From DASRIA01 sp038203635 (lineage in GTDB: Bacteria > Actinomycetota > Thermoleophilia > Solirubrobacterales > JBBDJG01), in assembly GCA_038203635.1 (NCBI GenBank), contig JBBRDT010000005.1:1-63141 (forward strand): a DNA stretch of 63,141 nucleotides. The letters run 5' to 3'. This document shows, piece by piece, positions 31,666 to 40,714 of this stretch. The notes under the pieces are model-generated. The model did no database searches. It was not told the origin of the DNA and was given only the letters and a program-made list of their open reading frames with translations. The position numbers and the translations under genes were made by a program. Position 1 is the first letter of the stretch. Every line of letters begins with the position of its first letter.

Positions 31666-32643
31666 CTAGGAGATCAGGTCGAGCACGCCGCGCTCGGCGA
31701 GGCGCTTGACCGCCGCCTGCACCTGCTCGGGGCTCACGCCGTCGTTCTGCAGCTGATCGGCGACGCCTTCGACGGACTGACCGTTCAGGTTCTGGAGGAC
31801 CTTCAGGTCCACGTCCTCCAGCGGCACCGGCGGTGCGTCCCACACCTCGGCGACCCGCGTGTGGTCCCACAGGCGGCTGAACTGCTCGGTGACGGACTCG
31901 AAACGCCGCGCCAGCACCGGCTTCGCGGTCACGAGCTGGCCGTTGCCGTTCTGTACCAGCTTCATCGTCTCCTCACGCCGCGTGTCGGTCGAGGGATCCT
32001 CGCCCAGCGGGTCCGAGTTGAAGTCGTTCAGCTTCAGGTACAGGTTGCGTGCGTTGGCCGCGTTGTGGCGCACGTGCCAGATCGCCGATCCCTCGAACAT
32101 GACCACGTCACCGTCCGCGTCGTGGATCTCGACCCGCTCGGCTCCCTTGACGATGTTCTCGGGCCGCTCCTCGAGCGGCAGCTCCTTGCGCATGTGCGTC
32201 GAGATGTTGAACGGCGTGCGGCCGCGGTCGGTGTGCGGATAGAGCACCAGGTAGGAGCCCTCCGGGATCGTGATCGACAGCCCCATGGAGACCTGCGATG
32301 CGAACCGGTCCTTGTGCGGCGCCGGCTCGGCGGGGACGTCGTCGTCGTAGGCCTTGATGTGCCGCTCCGACAGGGTCATGGTCTCCCTGTTGAGGCCGCA
32401 CGCGGCCGCGACGGAGTCGAACAGCTCGCCCGGGAAGTTCGTCTGGGCAGGGAAGTCGTACAGCGCCTGCTGCTTGTTCCCCCCGATCGTCGCGCCCTCG
32501 ACCTTGTTGGCGCCGAACTCCTGATCGATGAAGCTCTTCAGGGCTGCGAGGAACTCTGGGTGCTGCCCGTTCTTGATGTGGACCCAGCCGTGCTCGGCGT
32601 AATGCTCTGCATAGTCGGCGGGGTCGAAGTTAAACACCTTCAT
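31666..32643 (-). CDS. Putative Fe(II)/2-oxoglutarate-type oxygenase with C-terminal winged-helix-like module
   Basis: The 325-residue protein has an H-x-D pair in APHKDRFASQ and a distal His in SAIWHVRHNAANARNLYLKL, fitting the facial triad and an Arg that would hold 2-oxoglutarate. The last 55 residues (VDLKVLQNLNGQSVEGVADQ and VKRLAERGVLDLIS) look like a winged-helix module, as in some peptide-modifying enzymes. The start lies within the last 14 bases of the ATP-grasp gene, so translation is coupled. Hydroxylation of a product made by that ligase is an inference. Family assignment is moderate. Confidence 0.65.
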   Translation of the reverse strand: MKVFNFDPADYAEHYAEHGWVHIKNGQHPEFLAALKSFIDQEFGANKVEGATIGGNKQQALYDFPAQTNFPGELFDSVAAACGLNRETMTLSERHIKAYDDDVPAEPAPHKDRFASQVSMGLSITIPEGSYLVLYPHTDRGRTPFNISTHMRKELPLEERPENIVKGAERVEIHDADGDVVMFEGSAIWHVRHNAANARNLYLKLNDFNSDPLGEDPSTDTRREETMKLVQNGNGQLVTAKPVLARRFESVTEQFSRLWDHTRVAEVWDAPPVPLEDVDLKVLQNLNGQSVEGVADQLQNDGVSPEQVQAAVKRLAERGVLDLIS

Positions 32644-33778
32644 GGTGGGGTTCTCTCCTTGGCTCTTCGAGCAGTCTCCTCAGAATCGGGACCGCTACGC
32701 GGGTGGCATTACCTTGATCGGCGACCTGGTAGTGATAGTGAAGCCCGGGAGTCCCGTTGACCTCGATTATCACGCCGCCTGACTCCTTTAGTGATCGGCC
32801 CAAATCGGTCGTGATTAAGTCCACGCCGGCCAGGCGCACCCCCACTTGCGCCGCAGCAGAGCGGGCTTCCTCCACCAGCGCGGGCGCCACGGGCTCGCGC
32901 ACCGTCTCGTTGTCCTCGATCCGGTTCTGGCTCGTGACCGTCTTGATGGCCACGGTCTTGCCCTCGGGAAGCACCGATCGCAGCGACAGGCCGGCGGACT
33001 CCAGCGAGAACAGGCAGTCCAGGTCGACCCGCAGGATCGGCATGGACACCGGGTGTGCCGGGTCGAGTCGCGAGTCGTTCTCGGCGGCGATCAGCTCCCG
33101 GATCGTGCGCCGCCCATCGCCGGTCACGCGCGGCGGGCGGCGCCGGACCGCGTCCAGCAGCTCGCCGTCGCAGAACAGGAAGCGGTACATGTCGCCCTCC
33201 GCCTGGCGCTCGATCAGCAGGCGCCGGCCGACCCGCGCCCCGCGCAGGCGCGCGCGCAGCAGCTGATCGCGCGTGCGCACGCCCGTCGTGGTACCCGAGC
33301 CCGAGGCGCCGCCGGTGGGCTTCACGACGCACGCGGAGTCGGACTTCGCCAGGAAGTCGATCGCTCCGTCCAGGCGCGACGCGTCGAACTCGTGATGGTC
33401 GGGCAACGGCAGGCCGGCCTCGGTCAGGAGCTCGTGCACCGCCAGCTTGTCGAGCGCGAGCCTCAGCGTCACGGCGTCGTCGAGCGGCACCCAGTGGCGC
33501 CACACACGAGCGCGGGCGCCGTTGGCGCGGAGCTCGAAGAACTCACCGGTCAGGACGGACAGCTCGGCCCCGACCGCGTCTGCCGCCTCCTGCCAGATCA
33601 CACGGTAGGCGGACTTGCCCGGGTCGGAGGCGAGCGTCGTCGCGCGCTCCTCCTCGCGCCGGCGCTGGAGCGCGTACCCGATGCCCGTCGAGCGCAGCAT
33701 GTCGAGGCGCACGCCGAGCTCCCGGCCGGGGCGTCCGGCCGAGTTGAGTGCGCTGATGAGCCGGGTCAGAACGCCCAT
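32630..33778 (-). CDS. ATP-grasp ligase (cyanophycin synthetase/RimK-like)
   Basis: From the ATG at 33778 the protein has 382 residues. The ATP-grasp fold shows LTEAGLPLPDHHEF, the lysine and glycine loop in CVVKPTGGASGSGTTTGV, RLLIERQAEGDMYRFLFCDGELLDA, and metal-binding GVIIEVNGTPGLHYHYQV. The latter resembles the NTTPG-type end of cyanophycin synthetase and related peptide ligases. It likely forms an amide bond. It follows the polymerase-like gene by eight bases and overlaps the oxygenase gene by 14, so all are in one operon. Confidence 0.85.
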   Translation of the reverse strand: MGVLTRLISALNSAGRPGRELGVRLDMLRSTGIGYALQRRREEERATTLASDPGKSAYRVIWQEAADAVGAELSVLTGEFFELRANGARARVWRHWVPLDDAVTLRLALDKLAVHELLTEAGLPLPDHHEFDASRLDGAIDFLAKSDSACVVKPTGGASGSGTTTGVRTRDQLLRARLRGARVGRRLLIERQAEGDMYRFLFCDGELLDAVRRRPPRVTGDGRRTIRELIAAENDSRLDPAHPVSMPILRVDLDCLFSLESAGLSLRSVLPEGKTVAIKTVTSQNRIEDNETVREPVAPALVEEARSAAAQVGVRLAGVDLITTDLGRSLKESGGVIIEVNGTPGLHYHYQVADQGNATRVAVPILRRLLEEPRREPHHEGV

Positions 33779-33786
33779 CTCGCTCC

Positions 33787-35265
33787 CTAGACGTGCCGTG
33801 GGACGGTCCGCAGCCTGCGCGCCGTCTTGCGCTCTTCCTGCGCGGCGGGATAGGTGCGCCGGGCGACCCCGAGCAAGGCCGGGCCGAGTCCCAGCAGCAA
33901 CCAGAGCTGCTTTCCGTATTGCTCTGTGATGAAGAAGTCGGCGGCCAGGATGCCCACCAGCGCGATCACCATCGCGCGCGAGATGATCTCCATTTGGGTG
34001 TCTCCCACCCGGCCGAACCATCGCGCCGCACGCAGCGCGCACCAGATGGCGAACCCGATGATCGACAGGAATGCGGCAAGGCCCACGATTCCGAGCTCGG
34101 CCAGCACCTGCAGGTAGGAGTTGTGCGCCACCTTCGGCGTGTCGACGATGAACTCGTCCCGCTCGATCGCTCCCGGCGCCACGAGCAGGTAGTGGATCGA
34201 CGCGATGTTGAAGTTGCCCGAGCCCACGCCGATCACCGGTTTGTCCTCGACCATGCGCCACCCGACCTTCCAGATGTCGCTGCGTCCGCTCCCCCCGTTG
34301 ACCGTGGTGACGCGGTCACGTTGGTCCACTCCCGCGACCGTGGCGTAGTACCCGACCACGAAGAGCACGGTGACCACACCCACGATCGCCGCCTGCAGGC
34401 GGTAGCGCCCCGACATCAGGCAGGCCGCCACGATCGCGACCCCCAGCGCCACGAGCCCGCCACGGGAAACCGTGTAGAAGATGCCGAACAGGAACAGCAT
34501 CACGGCGCTGATCGCCGCCAGCCGCGCAAGCGGGTTCTTTCTGGAGACCACGGTGAGCGCGACCGCGAACGCCGTGCCGGCCACGAGTAGCGCGGCCAGC
34601 TCGTTCGGGTCCCCGATGGTGCCGGAGATGCGCGTCGTGAGGTCCGCCTGGGCCTGCGGTGGGTTCAAGATCGCCGGGATCGTCGCCACCGTCGCGCCGG
34701 CGAGCCACGACCAGGCGAGCCACTTGACGTGCTTACGCTCGCGAATCGCCGTGTAGACGATCAGGAACAGGATCATGTTCTGCAGATAGCGCCATGACGA
34801 GTCGTAGGTACGTCCTGGGTTCTCGGCCCAGTAGGAGCTGATGAGCGCCCACGAGAAAAACGCGATCAGCACGAACGTGAACTGCGGATGCGCCGCGATG
34901 AAGCTCTTGTCCTCGTCGCGCGAGGTCGAGACCTTTGCGACCCAGGACGCCAGGAGCAGGAAGCCCGCGACCTTCAGGAAGCTGAACGAATGGTCGCTGG
35001 TGACCAGCCACAGTTCGAGGAACGAGAGGAATGCGAATGCGCATAGCCCGAACGTCAGGTCTACGAGCACCATCATCACGAACGCAAGCCCGATGGCGCC
35101 GGCGATCGCGTACGTGGGACTGATGCCGGCGCCGACTCCCATGCCGACGGCGAGCGCGACGAGGATGCCGTACCACGCCCAGCTGGGCAGGTCGGGCACA
35201 CCGCGCCACTGCAGCGGCGCTCCGCGCCTCACGCCGCCCACCGGCAGTCCGCGCACCGTAGCCAT
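33787..35265 (-). CDS. O-antigen ligase/polymerase-like membrane protein
   Basis: The 492-residue protein has about 12 transmembrane helices and the family's large loop with GRSDIWKVGWRMVEDKPVIGVGSGNF, then VAHNSYLQVLAELGIVG. This H-N-S-Y motif and the preceding Arg are typical of Wzy/WaaL-type enzymes. It probably polymerises the flipped repeat units. It is the second such protein in the cluster (the first is at 11478) and sits next to the chain-length/kinase gene, the usual place for a Wzy. Confidence 0.88.
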   Translation of the reverse strand: MATVRGLPVGGVRRGAPLQWRGVPDLPSWAWYGILVALAVGMGVGAGISPTYAIAGAIGLAFVMMVLVDLTFGLCAFAFLSFLELWLVTSDHSFSFLKVAGFLLLASWVAKVSTSRDEDKSFIAAHPQFTFVLIAFFSWALISSYWAENPGRTYDSSWRYLQNMILFLIVYTAIRERKHVKWLAWSWLAGATVATIPAILNPPQAQADLTTRISGTIGDPNELAALLVAGTAFAVALTVVSRKNPLARLAAISAVMLFLFGIFYTVSRGGLVALGVAIVAACLMSGRYRLQAAIVGVVTVLFVVGYYATVAGVDQRDRVTTVNGGSGRSDIWKVGWRMVEDKPVIGVGSGNFNIASIHYLLVAPGAIERDEFIVDTPKVAHNSYLQVLAELGIVGLAAFLSIIGFAIWCALRAARWFGRVGDTQMEIISRAMVIALVGILAADFFITEQYGKQLWLLLGLGPALLGVARRTYPAAQEERKTARRLRTVPRHV

Positions 35266-35274
35266 TGGCGGCGG

Positions 35275-36837
35275 CTAGCGGCTGAGCGCGGTTGGCCGGG
35301 TCTCTTCCGGCATCCGCACCGGCCGCTCCGTGTAGTACCCGTACTCGCTGGTTGGACTGACGCCGACCAGCGCGAAGCCCGCGGGCCTGATGTTGTACTG
35401 GCCGAGCAGCTCGCCGAGACGCGTGAGCTTGTGGATGTGCGTGCGGCCCAGGCGCACGACCGCGACCACGTCGTCGGTCATCTGCACGAGCGGCAGCGCG
35501 TCGATCACCTCGGTCAGCGGCGGCGAGTCGATGATCACGATGTCGGCCATGTCCTTGGCGTCCTCGATCAGGTCCTGGGCGGCGGGCAGGGAGAACTGGT
35601 CGGCCATCCACTCCCCGGCGCGGTCCACCAGCAGCAGCTTGAGGTTCTCGCCGTAAGCCTCGGTCGTGAGCAGCGCCTCGCCCAGCGGGAGTCCGTCGAT
35701 CAGGACGCTCGCGATGCCGCGCGTGGCGCGCACGCGCAGGGCGCCGCCGATCTTCGGACGGCGCAGGTCCGCCTCGATCAGGATCACGCGCTTGCCGGCG
35801 AGCGCGAATGAAGCCGCCAGGTTGAGCGCTGTCGTCGTCTTGCCCTCGGCGGGCCCGGCGCCGGTGATCATCACCGCGCGGGTGCGTCCCCCCTCGCGGC
35901 GGGGCGCGGTCAGGGTGGCGCGCAGGGTTCGGAAAGCTTCCACCCCGGCAGGCGAGAGCTGATGCGGGGCCACGACCTCGCGGCCGCGCCCGCGGCTCTC
36001 CTCCGGGATGCGCGCCAAGACCGGCAGCCTGTAGAGCGCACGCAGTTGCTCCTCGCGGCGCAGGCGCGGGTCGAGCGTCTGGGCTGCGAACGCGCCCCCG
36101 ACGCCCAGGACGACGCCGGCCATGATCCCGGCGATGATGCTGAGCTTGGTTTTCGGCCACGACGGTGACGTCGGCTTGTCGGCGCGCGTGTCGACACGCA
36201 TGGTCGGATCGCCGCTTGCGCGCAGTGCGCGCAGCTCGCCGAGCTGCTGGCGCAGCGGGTCGGCGGGCTGCCCGGGCAGCTCGCGGAGGCTCTGCACCCG
36301 CGGCTCGAGCGCCTTGATGCGCTTGTCCACCTGCTCGTTGAACTTCTCGGTGCGGTTCTCCACCGCGGCGTCGGCGAACGTGTTCGCCAGGTTCTGGGCG
36401 GAGACCGCGCTCGATCCCTTCGCCGTCACCACGACGAGGTTGGCCTGCGCCAGCGGCTCCGCGACGACGTCCTTCAGCAGGGAGCGCCCGCTGCGCTCCG
36501 TCAGTAGCTTCTCCTTGGCCTTGCGCGCCACGTCGATCGTCGTGACGAGGCTGGCGGCGGTGGAGACATCACGTGTCGGATCGCTCGATGCGGTGATCGG
36601 GCTGAGACCCGTGAGCGTCGTGTTGTCGCGTGGGACGGGGGTCACGAGCATCGTCGCCTGTGCCTCGTAGGTCTTCTCGGCGGTGCCCACGTACAACACG
36701 GCAGCCAGAGTCGTGACGAGAACCGTCAGGACGATCAGCTTGAACCGCTCGCGGATCGTCTGGACGTAGCGGCGCAGCCCCTGCTGCTCGCCAGACGGGA
36801 CCAGCCAGTCGGTCTGTGTCTGGATGGAGTCGATCAA
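35275..36837 (-). CDS. Polysaccharide co-polymerase fused to BY-kinase (Wzz/CpsCD-like)
   Basis: The N-terminal half is a Wzz domain: a helix at about residues 33-50 (LIVLTVLVTTLAAVLYVG), an extracytoplasmic region with coiled coil, and a second helix (LSIIAGIMAGVVLGVGGAFAA). The C-terminal half is a bacterial tyrosine kinase with Walker A GAGPAEGKTTTALNLAAS, Walker A' VILIEADLRRP and Walker B DIVIIDSPP. The tail carries tyrosines (SEYGYYTERP) that could be autophosphorylated. It would set chain length and regulate export. The start is TTG; no ribosome binding site is evident. It heads the 36837-31666 operon. Confidence 0.92.
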   Translation of the reverse strand: MIDSIQTQTDWLVPSGEQQGLRRYVQTIRERFKLIVLTVLVTTLAAVLYVGTAEKTYEAQATMLVTPVPRDNTTLTGLSPITASSDPTRDVSTAASLVTTIDVARKAKEKLLTERSGRSLLKDVVAEPLAQANLVVVTAKGSSAVSAQNLANTFADAAVENRTEKFNEQVDKRIKALEPRVQSLRELPGQPADPLRQQLGELRALRASGDPTMRVDTRADKPTSPSWPKTKLSIIAGIMAGVVLGVGGAFAAQTLDPRLRREEQLRALYRLPVLARIPEESRGRGREVVAPHQLSPAGVEAFRTLRATLTAPRREGGRTRAVMITGAGPAEGKTTTALNLAASFALAGKRVILIEADLRRPKIGGALRVRATRGIASVLIDGLPLGEALLTTEAYGENLKLLLVDRAGEWMADQFSLPAAQDLIEDAKDMADIVIIDSPPLTEVIDALPLVQMTDDVVAVVRLGRTHIHKLTRLGELLGQYNIRPAGFALVGVSPTSEYGYYTERPVRMPEETRPTALSR

Positions 36838-37047
36838 ATCCGTTTGGAGGTACGGCGGGCGAGATTAAGGATATCCCCCACTGCCACGGGGATCGAAGGT
36901 TCTACCGCAGGTCGTGCTCGGCGAGGGCCTGGCTGCACAGGCCATCTATCGGCAACCACGCCTGATCGGCCCAGCATTCCGGCCTGGCGCCACGAATTCT
37001 TGCACCGATCGGCGGCCTATCCTTCGAACCTGGCCAGATATCTGTCC

Positions 37048-37137
37048 GGAGGGGTGGCAGAGCGGACGAATGCGGCGGTCTTGAAAACCGCTGTCCCGGG
37101 TTAACCGGGACCGTGGGTTCGAATCCCACCCCCTCCG
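37048..37137 (+). tRNA. tRNA-Ser (anticodon TGA)
   Basis: The acceptor stem GGAGGGG pairs with CCCCTCC, followed by discriminator G. The anticodon loop CTTGAAA gives TGA at 37082-37084. A long variable arm (GTCCCGGGTTAACCGGGAC) and the TTCGAATC T-loop identify a class II serine tRNA. CCA is not encoded. Confidence 0.97.
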
Positions 37138-37153
37138 CTCTCAGGGCGACAGC

Positions 37154-37159
37154 TACGAT
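37154..37159 (+). promoter_or_regulatory. Putative -10 box (TACGAT) for the methyltransferase gene
   Basis: TACGAT ends six bases before an in-frame ATC at 37166. From there the frame reads DPNLLNFLACPGC, the typical start of Trm112-like proteins. The nearest standard start is TTG at 37190. Confidence 0.4.
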
Positions 37160-37189
37160 CGCCCGATCGATCCGAACCTCCTGAATTTC

Positions 37190-38173
37190 TTGGCATGTCC
37201 AGGCTGCGGCGCGGACCTCCAAGCGACGGTCACGGCCGCTGAAGACGGCGTCGTGATGACCGGAACGCTCGCCTGCGCGCAGTGCGCAGCGACCTATCCG
37301 ATCGTCCGCGGCATCCCGCGGATGAACGTCGCGATGGCGGGCTTGGACAACGTGGCGCGCACCTTCGACTTCGAATGGAAGGCGCACCACGAGGGCCGCT
37401 TCGAGCAGTCCACGTTGTGGGGTCGCACGCCGGGCGAGACCTGGGACGACTTCTTGAGCCGGCTGATGGTCCCTCAGGCGCGCGTGGAAGAGGCGATCGT
37501 GCTCGATGCCGGGTGTGGGTCAGGGGTCTTCACGCGCCAGATCGGTGAGCACGACGCGGGGTTGGTCGTCGGCCTCGACATCAGCGACGCCGTCGACGAG
37601 GCCTTCGAGTCCTGCAGGGACCTGCCAAATGTCCAGATCGTTCAGGGCAATGTGCTGGCACCGCCCTTCAAGCCAGGGTTGTTCGACCTGGTCTGGTGCT
37701 CCGGTGTCCTGCACCACACGCCTGATGCGTCGTGCGGGCACGAGGCCCTGTCGCGCCTCGTGAAGCCCCGCGGGATCCTGTACGTCTACGTCTTTGCCAA
37801 GCGCTTCAACCCGTTCCGCTTCACGAAGGACGTGCTCGACGCACTGCGCGTGACGAGGCTGCCGCCGAGGGCGCTCCTGGCCCTGTCCAAGGCCTTCGCG
37901 TATGTCTCGGTCGCGCTTTTGTGGGCCTACCGGATGCTGCGGCGCTTCCCGGGTCTGCGGCCGCGCACCGGCTGGGGAGAAAGGACGGTGCGGCCACGCA
38001 CGCTTGACCACATCCATCTCACGTGGTTCGACGCCCTCTCTCCGGAGCACGACTCCCGGCACAGCGAGGCGGAGGTGATGGGATGGTTCCGCCGCGCGGG
38101 CTTCACCGACATCCGGGCGGTCGAGGAGCCGAAGGTGGGTGTGCGCGGAGTGGCGCCCGGATCGGAAAGGTAG
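37190..38173 (+). CDS. Class I SAM methyltransferase with N-terminal zinc-ribbon
   Basis: The first 50 residues form a Trm112-like zinc ribbon (CPGCG and CAQC). The methyltransferase motif I is VLDAGCGSGVFTRQIG, followed by VVGLDISDAV and DLVWCSGVLHHTPD. Residues 200-260 carry a helical insert with a hydrophobic stretch. The target is unknown; similar proteins occur near glycosyltransferase loci. The TTG start is nominal: the family-like N-terminus extends eight codons upstream to an ATC at 37166 that is correctly spaced from a -10 box. Confidence 0.85.
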   Translation: MACPGCGADLQATVTAAEDGVVMTGTLACAQCAATYPIVRGIPRMNVAMAGLDNVARTFDFEWKAHHEGRFEQSTLWGRTPGETWDDFLSRLMVPQARVEEAIVLDAGCGSGVFTRQIGEHDAGLVVGLDISDAVDEAFESCRDLPNVQIVQGNVLAPPFKPGLFDLVWCSGVLHHTPDASCGHEALSRLVKPRGILYVYVFAKRFNPFRFTKDVLDALRVTRLPPRALLALSKAFAYVSVALLWAYRMLRRFPGLRPRTGWGERTVRPRTLDHIHLTWFDALSPEHDSRHSEAEVMGWFRRAGFTDIRAVEEPKVGVRGVAPGSER

Positions 38174-38175
38174 GG

Positions 38176-38586
38176 CTACCTGCCGGCGATGCGACGCTCG
38201 CGCGGGCCGTGCTCGCGGTAGCGCAAGTCGTGCACATATTGGGCGAAGTCGGCCGCGGTCATGTGGACGGCGTCGTTACCCACGACGAGCTCGATGTCGT
38301 GTACCACGTCCCACTCTCCGCTGACGACGGCTTCGGAGGCGTCCCGCTTGGCGGCCCCGACCCAGTCGGCCAGGATCTCCACGTTTCTGAGCAGTGTGTC
38401 GGGGGACGAGGTCTCGACCCTGATCCCGACGAAGACCTTCAGGCCGGTCGCCTCGTCCACGGTGCGGAACCGCGGGTGCGCCGAAACGTCGCCCACCTCG
38501 CGGGGCGCACCGCGGAACGCGAGCAGCGTGGCCGCCGGTATGACGATCGGAAGAAGCGACGGCCGAAGCCAGGTGGTGGGGGGCAT
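38176..38586 (-). CDS. Small hypothetical protein with hydrophobic N-terminus
   Basis: I do not recognise this 136-residue protein. It starts MPPTTWLRPSLLPIVIPAATLLAF, a possible signal anchor, and continues as a soluble alpha/beta stretch with SPDTLLRNVEILADWVGAAKR and a C-terminal MTAADFAQYVHDLRYREHG. The ATG at 38586 has an AGGAGG site five bases upstream. It follows the protease pair by 164 bases on the same strand. Confidence 0.7.
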   Translation of the reverse strand: MPPTTWLRPSLLPIVIPAATLLAFRGAPREVGDVSAHPRFRTVDEATGLKVFVGIRVETSSPDTLLRNVEILADWVGAAKRDASEAVVSGEWDVVHDIELVVGNDAVHMTAADFAQYVHDLRYREHGPRERRIAGR

Positions 38587-38750
38587 GCGGTCCTCCTGCG
38601 CCCGTCCCCGGGCACCTGCCACGGGGAGAGCTATGTGGCCAATCCACAGATCCCAGCCGCGCCGCCGGCAAGAGAGCCGAGCGAGGAGACCGGGGCACCG
38701 ACCCTACTACTTACGTCCCTCCGACGCAGCAGGAAATCACGCGCCTACCG

Positions 38751-39779
38751 TCAACCGGCGTCGCCGAGCTCGACCGGCACGATCTCGATCGTCAGGGTCC
38801 GTCCCCCGCGCAGGACGAGGGCCTCGAGCCGCGTGCCGATGAGGTCGGCGCCCATCAGCCGCTGGACATCCACCACGTCGGTCACAGGCTCGCCGGCCAG
38901 CGAGACGATCAGGTCCTCGGGGCGCAGACCCGCGCGGTCGGCCGGGCTGTCGGGCATGACCTCGACAACCTCCACGGCGGCGCTCCTCCCGAGCTCGGCA
39001 CGGGCGCGTGGCGGCAGCGGGCGGGGACCTCCGGCGATGCCCAGGTAGGCACGCCGCACCCGTCCATCCGACATCAGCGCCGCGACGATCGCGCGCGTCG
39101 CCGAGTCGATCGGGACCGCAAGCCCCAGCCCGATGCCGGCAACGGCGGTGTTGACTCCCACGACTTCGCCCAGGCCGTTGACGAGCGCCCCTCCGGAGTT
39201 GCCCGGATTCAGCGCCGCGTCCGTCTGGATGACGTTGTCGATGATGCGCACCGTGCTGCCGGCCCGCGCGGGAAGCGAGCGGCCGAGCGCGGAGACCACG
39301 CCGGCCGTCACCGATCCTGCGAACCCGTGCGGATTGCCGATCGCCACCACCAGCTGGCCGACGCGCAGGCGCTCGGCGTTCCCGAGCGTGGCCGGCACGA
39401 GGTCGCGCGCCTCGGTGCGTACCACCGCGAGATCGGAGAGAGCGTCGTGCCCGACGATCTCGAACGGGGACTCCCGTCCGTCCACGAAGGCCGCGCGTCC
39501 CTGGCGGCCGCGCCCGGCGATCACGTGCGCCGAGGTCAGCAAGAAGCCGTCCGGAGTCAGCACCACGCCGCTGCCCGCTCCCGCGGGCATCCGGCCGCGC
39601 CTGGTCGCGCGGGTGACGCGCAGGTTGGCGACCGACGGCGCAAGCCGTTCGGCTACGCCGGCGACTGTGCGCGAGTAGGCGTCGAGCGCCTCGAGCTCGC
39701 GCTCGGCAAGCTCCCGCTCGGCCTGGTCGCGGTCGGGCTCGTCCGGGATTCTCAGCTCTGGTGCCCGGGTGACGGTCAT
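38751..39779 (-). CDS. HtrA/DegP-like trypsin-family protease with PDZ domain
   Basis: The catalytic triad is visible: His in LLTSAHVIAG, Asp in ALSDLAVVRTE and Ser in LNPGNSGGALV. A PDZ domain fills the C-terminal 85 residues (VMPDSPADRAGLRPEDLIVSLAG). No signal peptide or transmembrane helix is present, unlike most HtrA proteins, so it may act in the cytoplasm. Its start overlaps the stop of the second protease by ATGA. Confidence 0.9.
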   Translation of the reverse strand: MTVTRAPELRIPDEPDRDQAERELAERELEALDAYSRTVAGVAERLAPSVANLRVTRATRRGRMPAGAGSGVVLTPDGFLLTSAHVIAGRGRQGRAAFVDGRESPFEIVGHDALSDLAVVRTEARDLVPATLGNAERLRVGQLVVAIGNPHGFAGSVTAGVVSALGRSLPARAGSTVRIIDNVIQTDAALNPGNSGGALVNGLGEVVGVNTAVAGIGLGLAVPIDSATRAIVAALMSDGRVRRAYLGIAGGPRPLPPRARAELGRSAAVEVVEVMPDSPADRAGLRPEDLIVSLAGEPVTDVVDVQRLMGADLIGTRLEALVLRGGRTLTIEIVPVELGDAG

Positions 39780-40687
39780 GTCGTCGCCGCCTCGGGGCGG
39801 GCAAATGCCACGACGACGTCGCGCTCGGTGGTCCCGCGCACCACGCGCAGGTCCAGGCTGTCGCCGGTCGCGAGCGCGTCGAGCGCCTCGTAGAGGTCGT
39901 CGACCCCGGCCAGCGGACGTCCCGCGGCGCCCGCGATCAGGTCACCCCGCTCGATGCCGGCCGCCGCGGCCGGACTGTCGTCGGCGACGGACCGGACCAG
40001 CAGGCCGTCGACGTGCGGCAGGCCGACGGAGCGCCGCAGGCGACGTGCGACCCGCGGGGGCGCGATCGCCACGCCCAGGCGCAACGGGCGCACGTTGTCG
40101 CCGCTCCACAGGCGCTCGGCGCGCTCGGCGAGATGCGCGCCGGCCGGGATCGCCACGATCAGCCCGCCGTCGAGGCGCACCGCGTTCAGCCCCAGCAGGC
40201 GTCCTTCGAGGTCGACCAGCGGTCCTCCACCGGACCCGCGCGGAAGCGGAGCGGTGTGCTCGATGCACCCGGCGATCATGCGACCGTGCGGACCGCGTAT
40301 GTCGCGCCCCTCCGACGACACGAAGCCGGGCGTCGCCCGCAGGCCGCGCCCGCCGGGGTCGCCCAGCGCGATCACGGGGCTACCGATGTCCGGCCCTGCG
40401 CCGGCCGGCTCCCATTCGACGGGCTCGACGTCGCCGGTGTCGACGGCGACCGCTGCCAGGTCCAGGTCAGGATCGATGCCCGCCACCCGGCCCGCCTCGC
40501 GGCGCCCGCCGGGCAGGTTCACCGTGACCTCCTCCCCGCGCAGGTTGTGCGCGGTCGTGAGGATCCGGCCGGGAGCGACGACGACGCCGCTCCCCCGGCC
40601 CCAACCGCGCCCGAAGCCGACCACCGCCGGGCCGACGCGTTCAACCGCGTGCTGGATCGCTTGCTGAAGATCGGTGATGGTGCTCAT
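39776..40687 (-). CDS. Second trypsin-like protease with PDZ domain
   Basis: The 303-residue protein is a diverged relative of its neighbour. It has His in ILTTAHNLRG, Asp in DLDLAAVAV and Ser in PRGSGGGPLVDL, then a PDZ domain (VADDSPAAAAGIERGDLIAG). The oxyanion loop PRGSGGGP differs from the usual PGNSGGA. It also lacks a signal peptide. The ATG at 40687 has an AGGG-AAAGG site upstream. It is transcribed divergently from the HxlR regulator. Confidence 0.87.
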   Translation of the reverse strand: MSTITDLQQAIQHAVERVGPAVVGFGRGWGRGSGVVVAPGRILTTAHNLRGEEVTVNLPGGRREAGRVAGIDPDLDLAAVAVDTGDVEPVEWEPAGAGPDIGSPVIALGDPGGRGLRATPGFVSSEGRDIRGPHGRMIAGCIEHTAPLPRGSGGGPLVDLEGRLLGLNAVRLDGGLIVAIPAGAHLAERAERLWSGDNVRPLRLGVAIAPPRVARRLRRSVGLPHVDGLLVRSVADDSPAAAAGIERGDLIAGAAGRPLAGVDDLYEALDALATGDSLDLRVVRGTTERDVVVAFARPEAATT

Positions 40688-40714
40688 CCGACGCCTTTCC
40701 CTAGTGGTTCCCGA

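Noticed and set aside
36902..37390. Minus-strand open frame of 162 codons across tRNA-Ser
   Set aside because: It contains GVGFEPTVPV, the well-known artefact from translating the antisense of a serine tRNA, and overlaps the tRNA and the methyltransferase gene.
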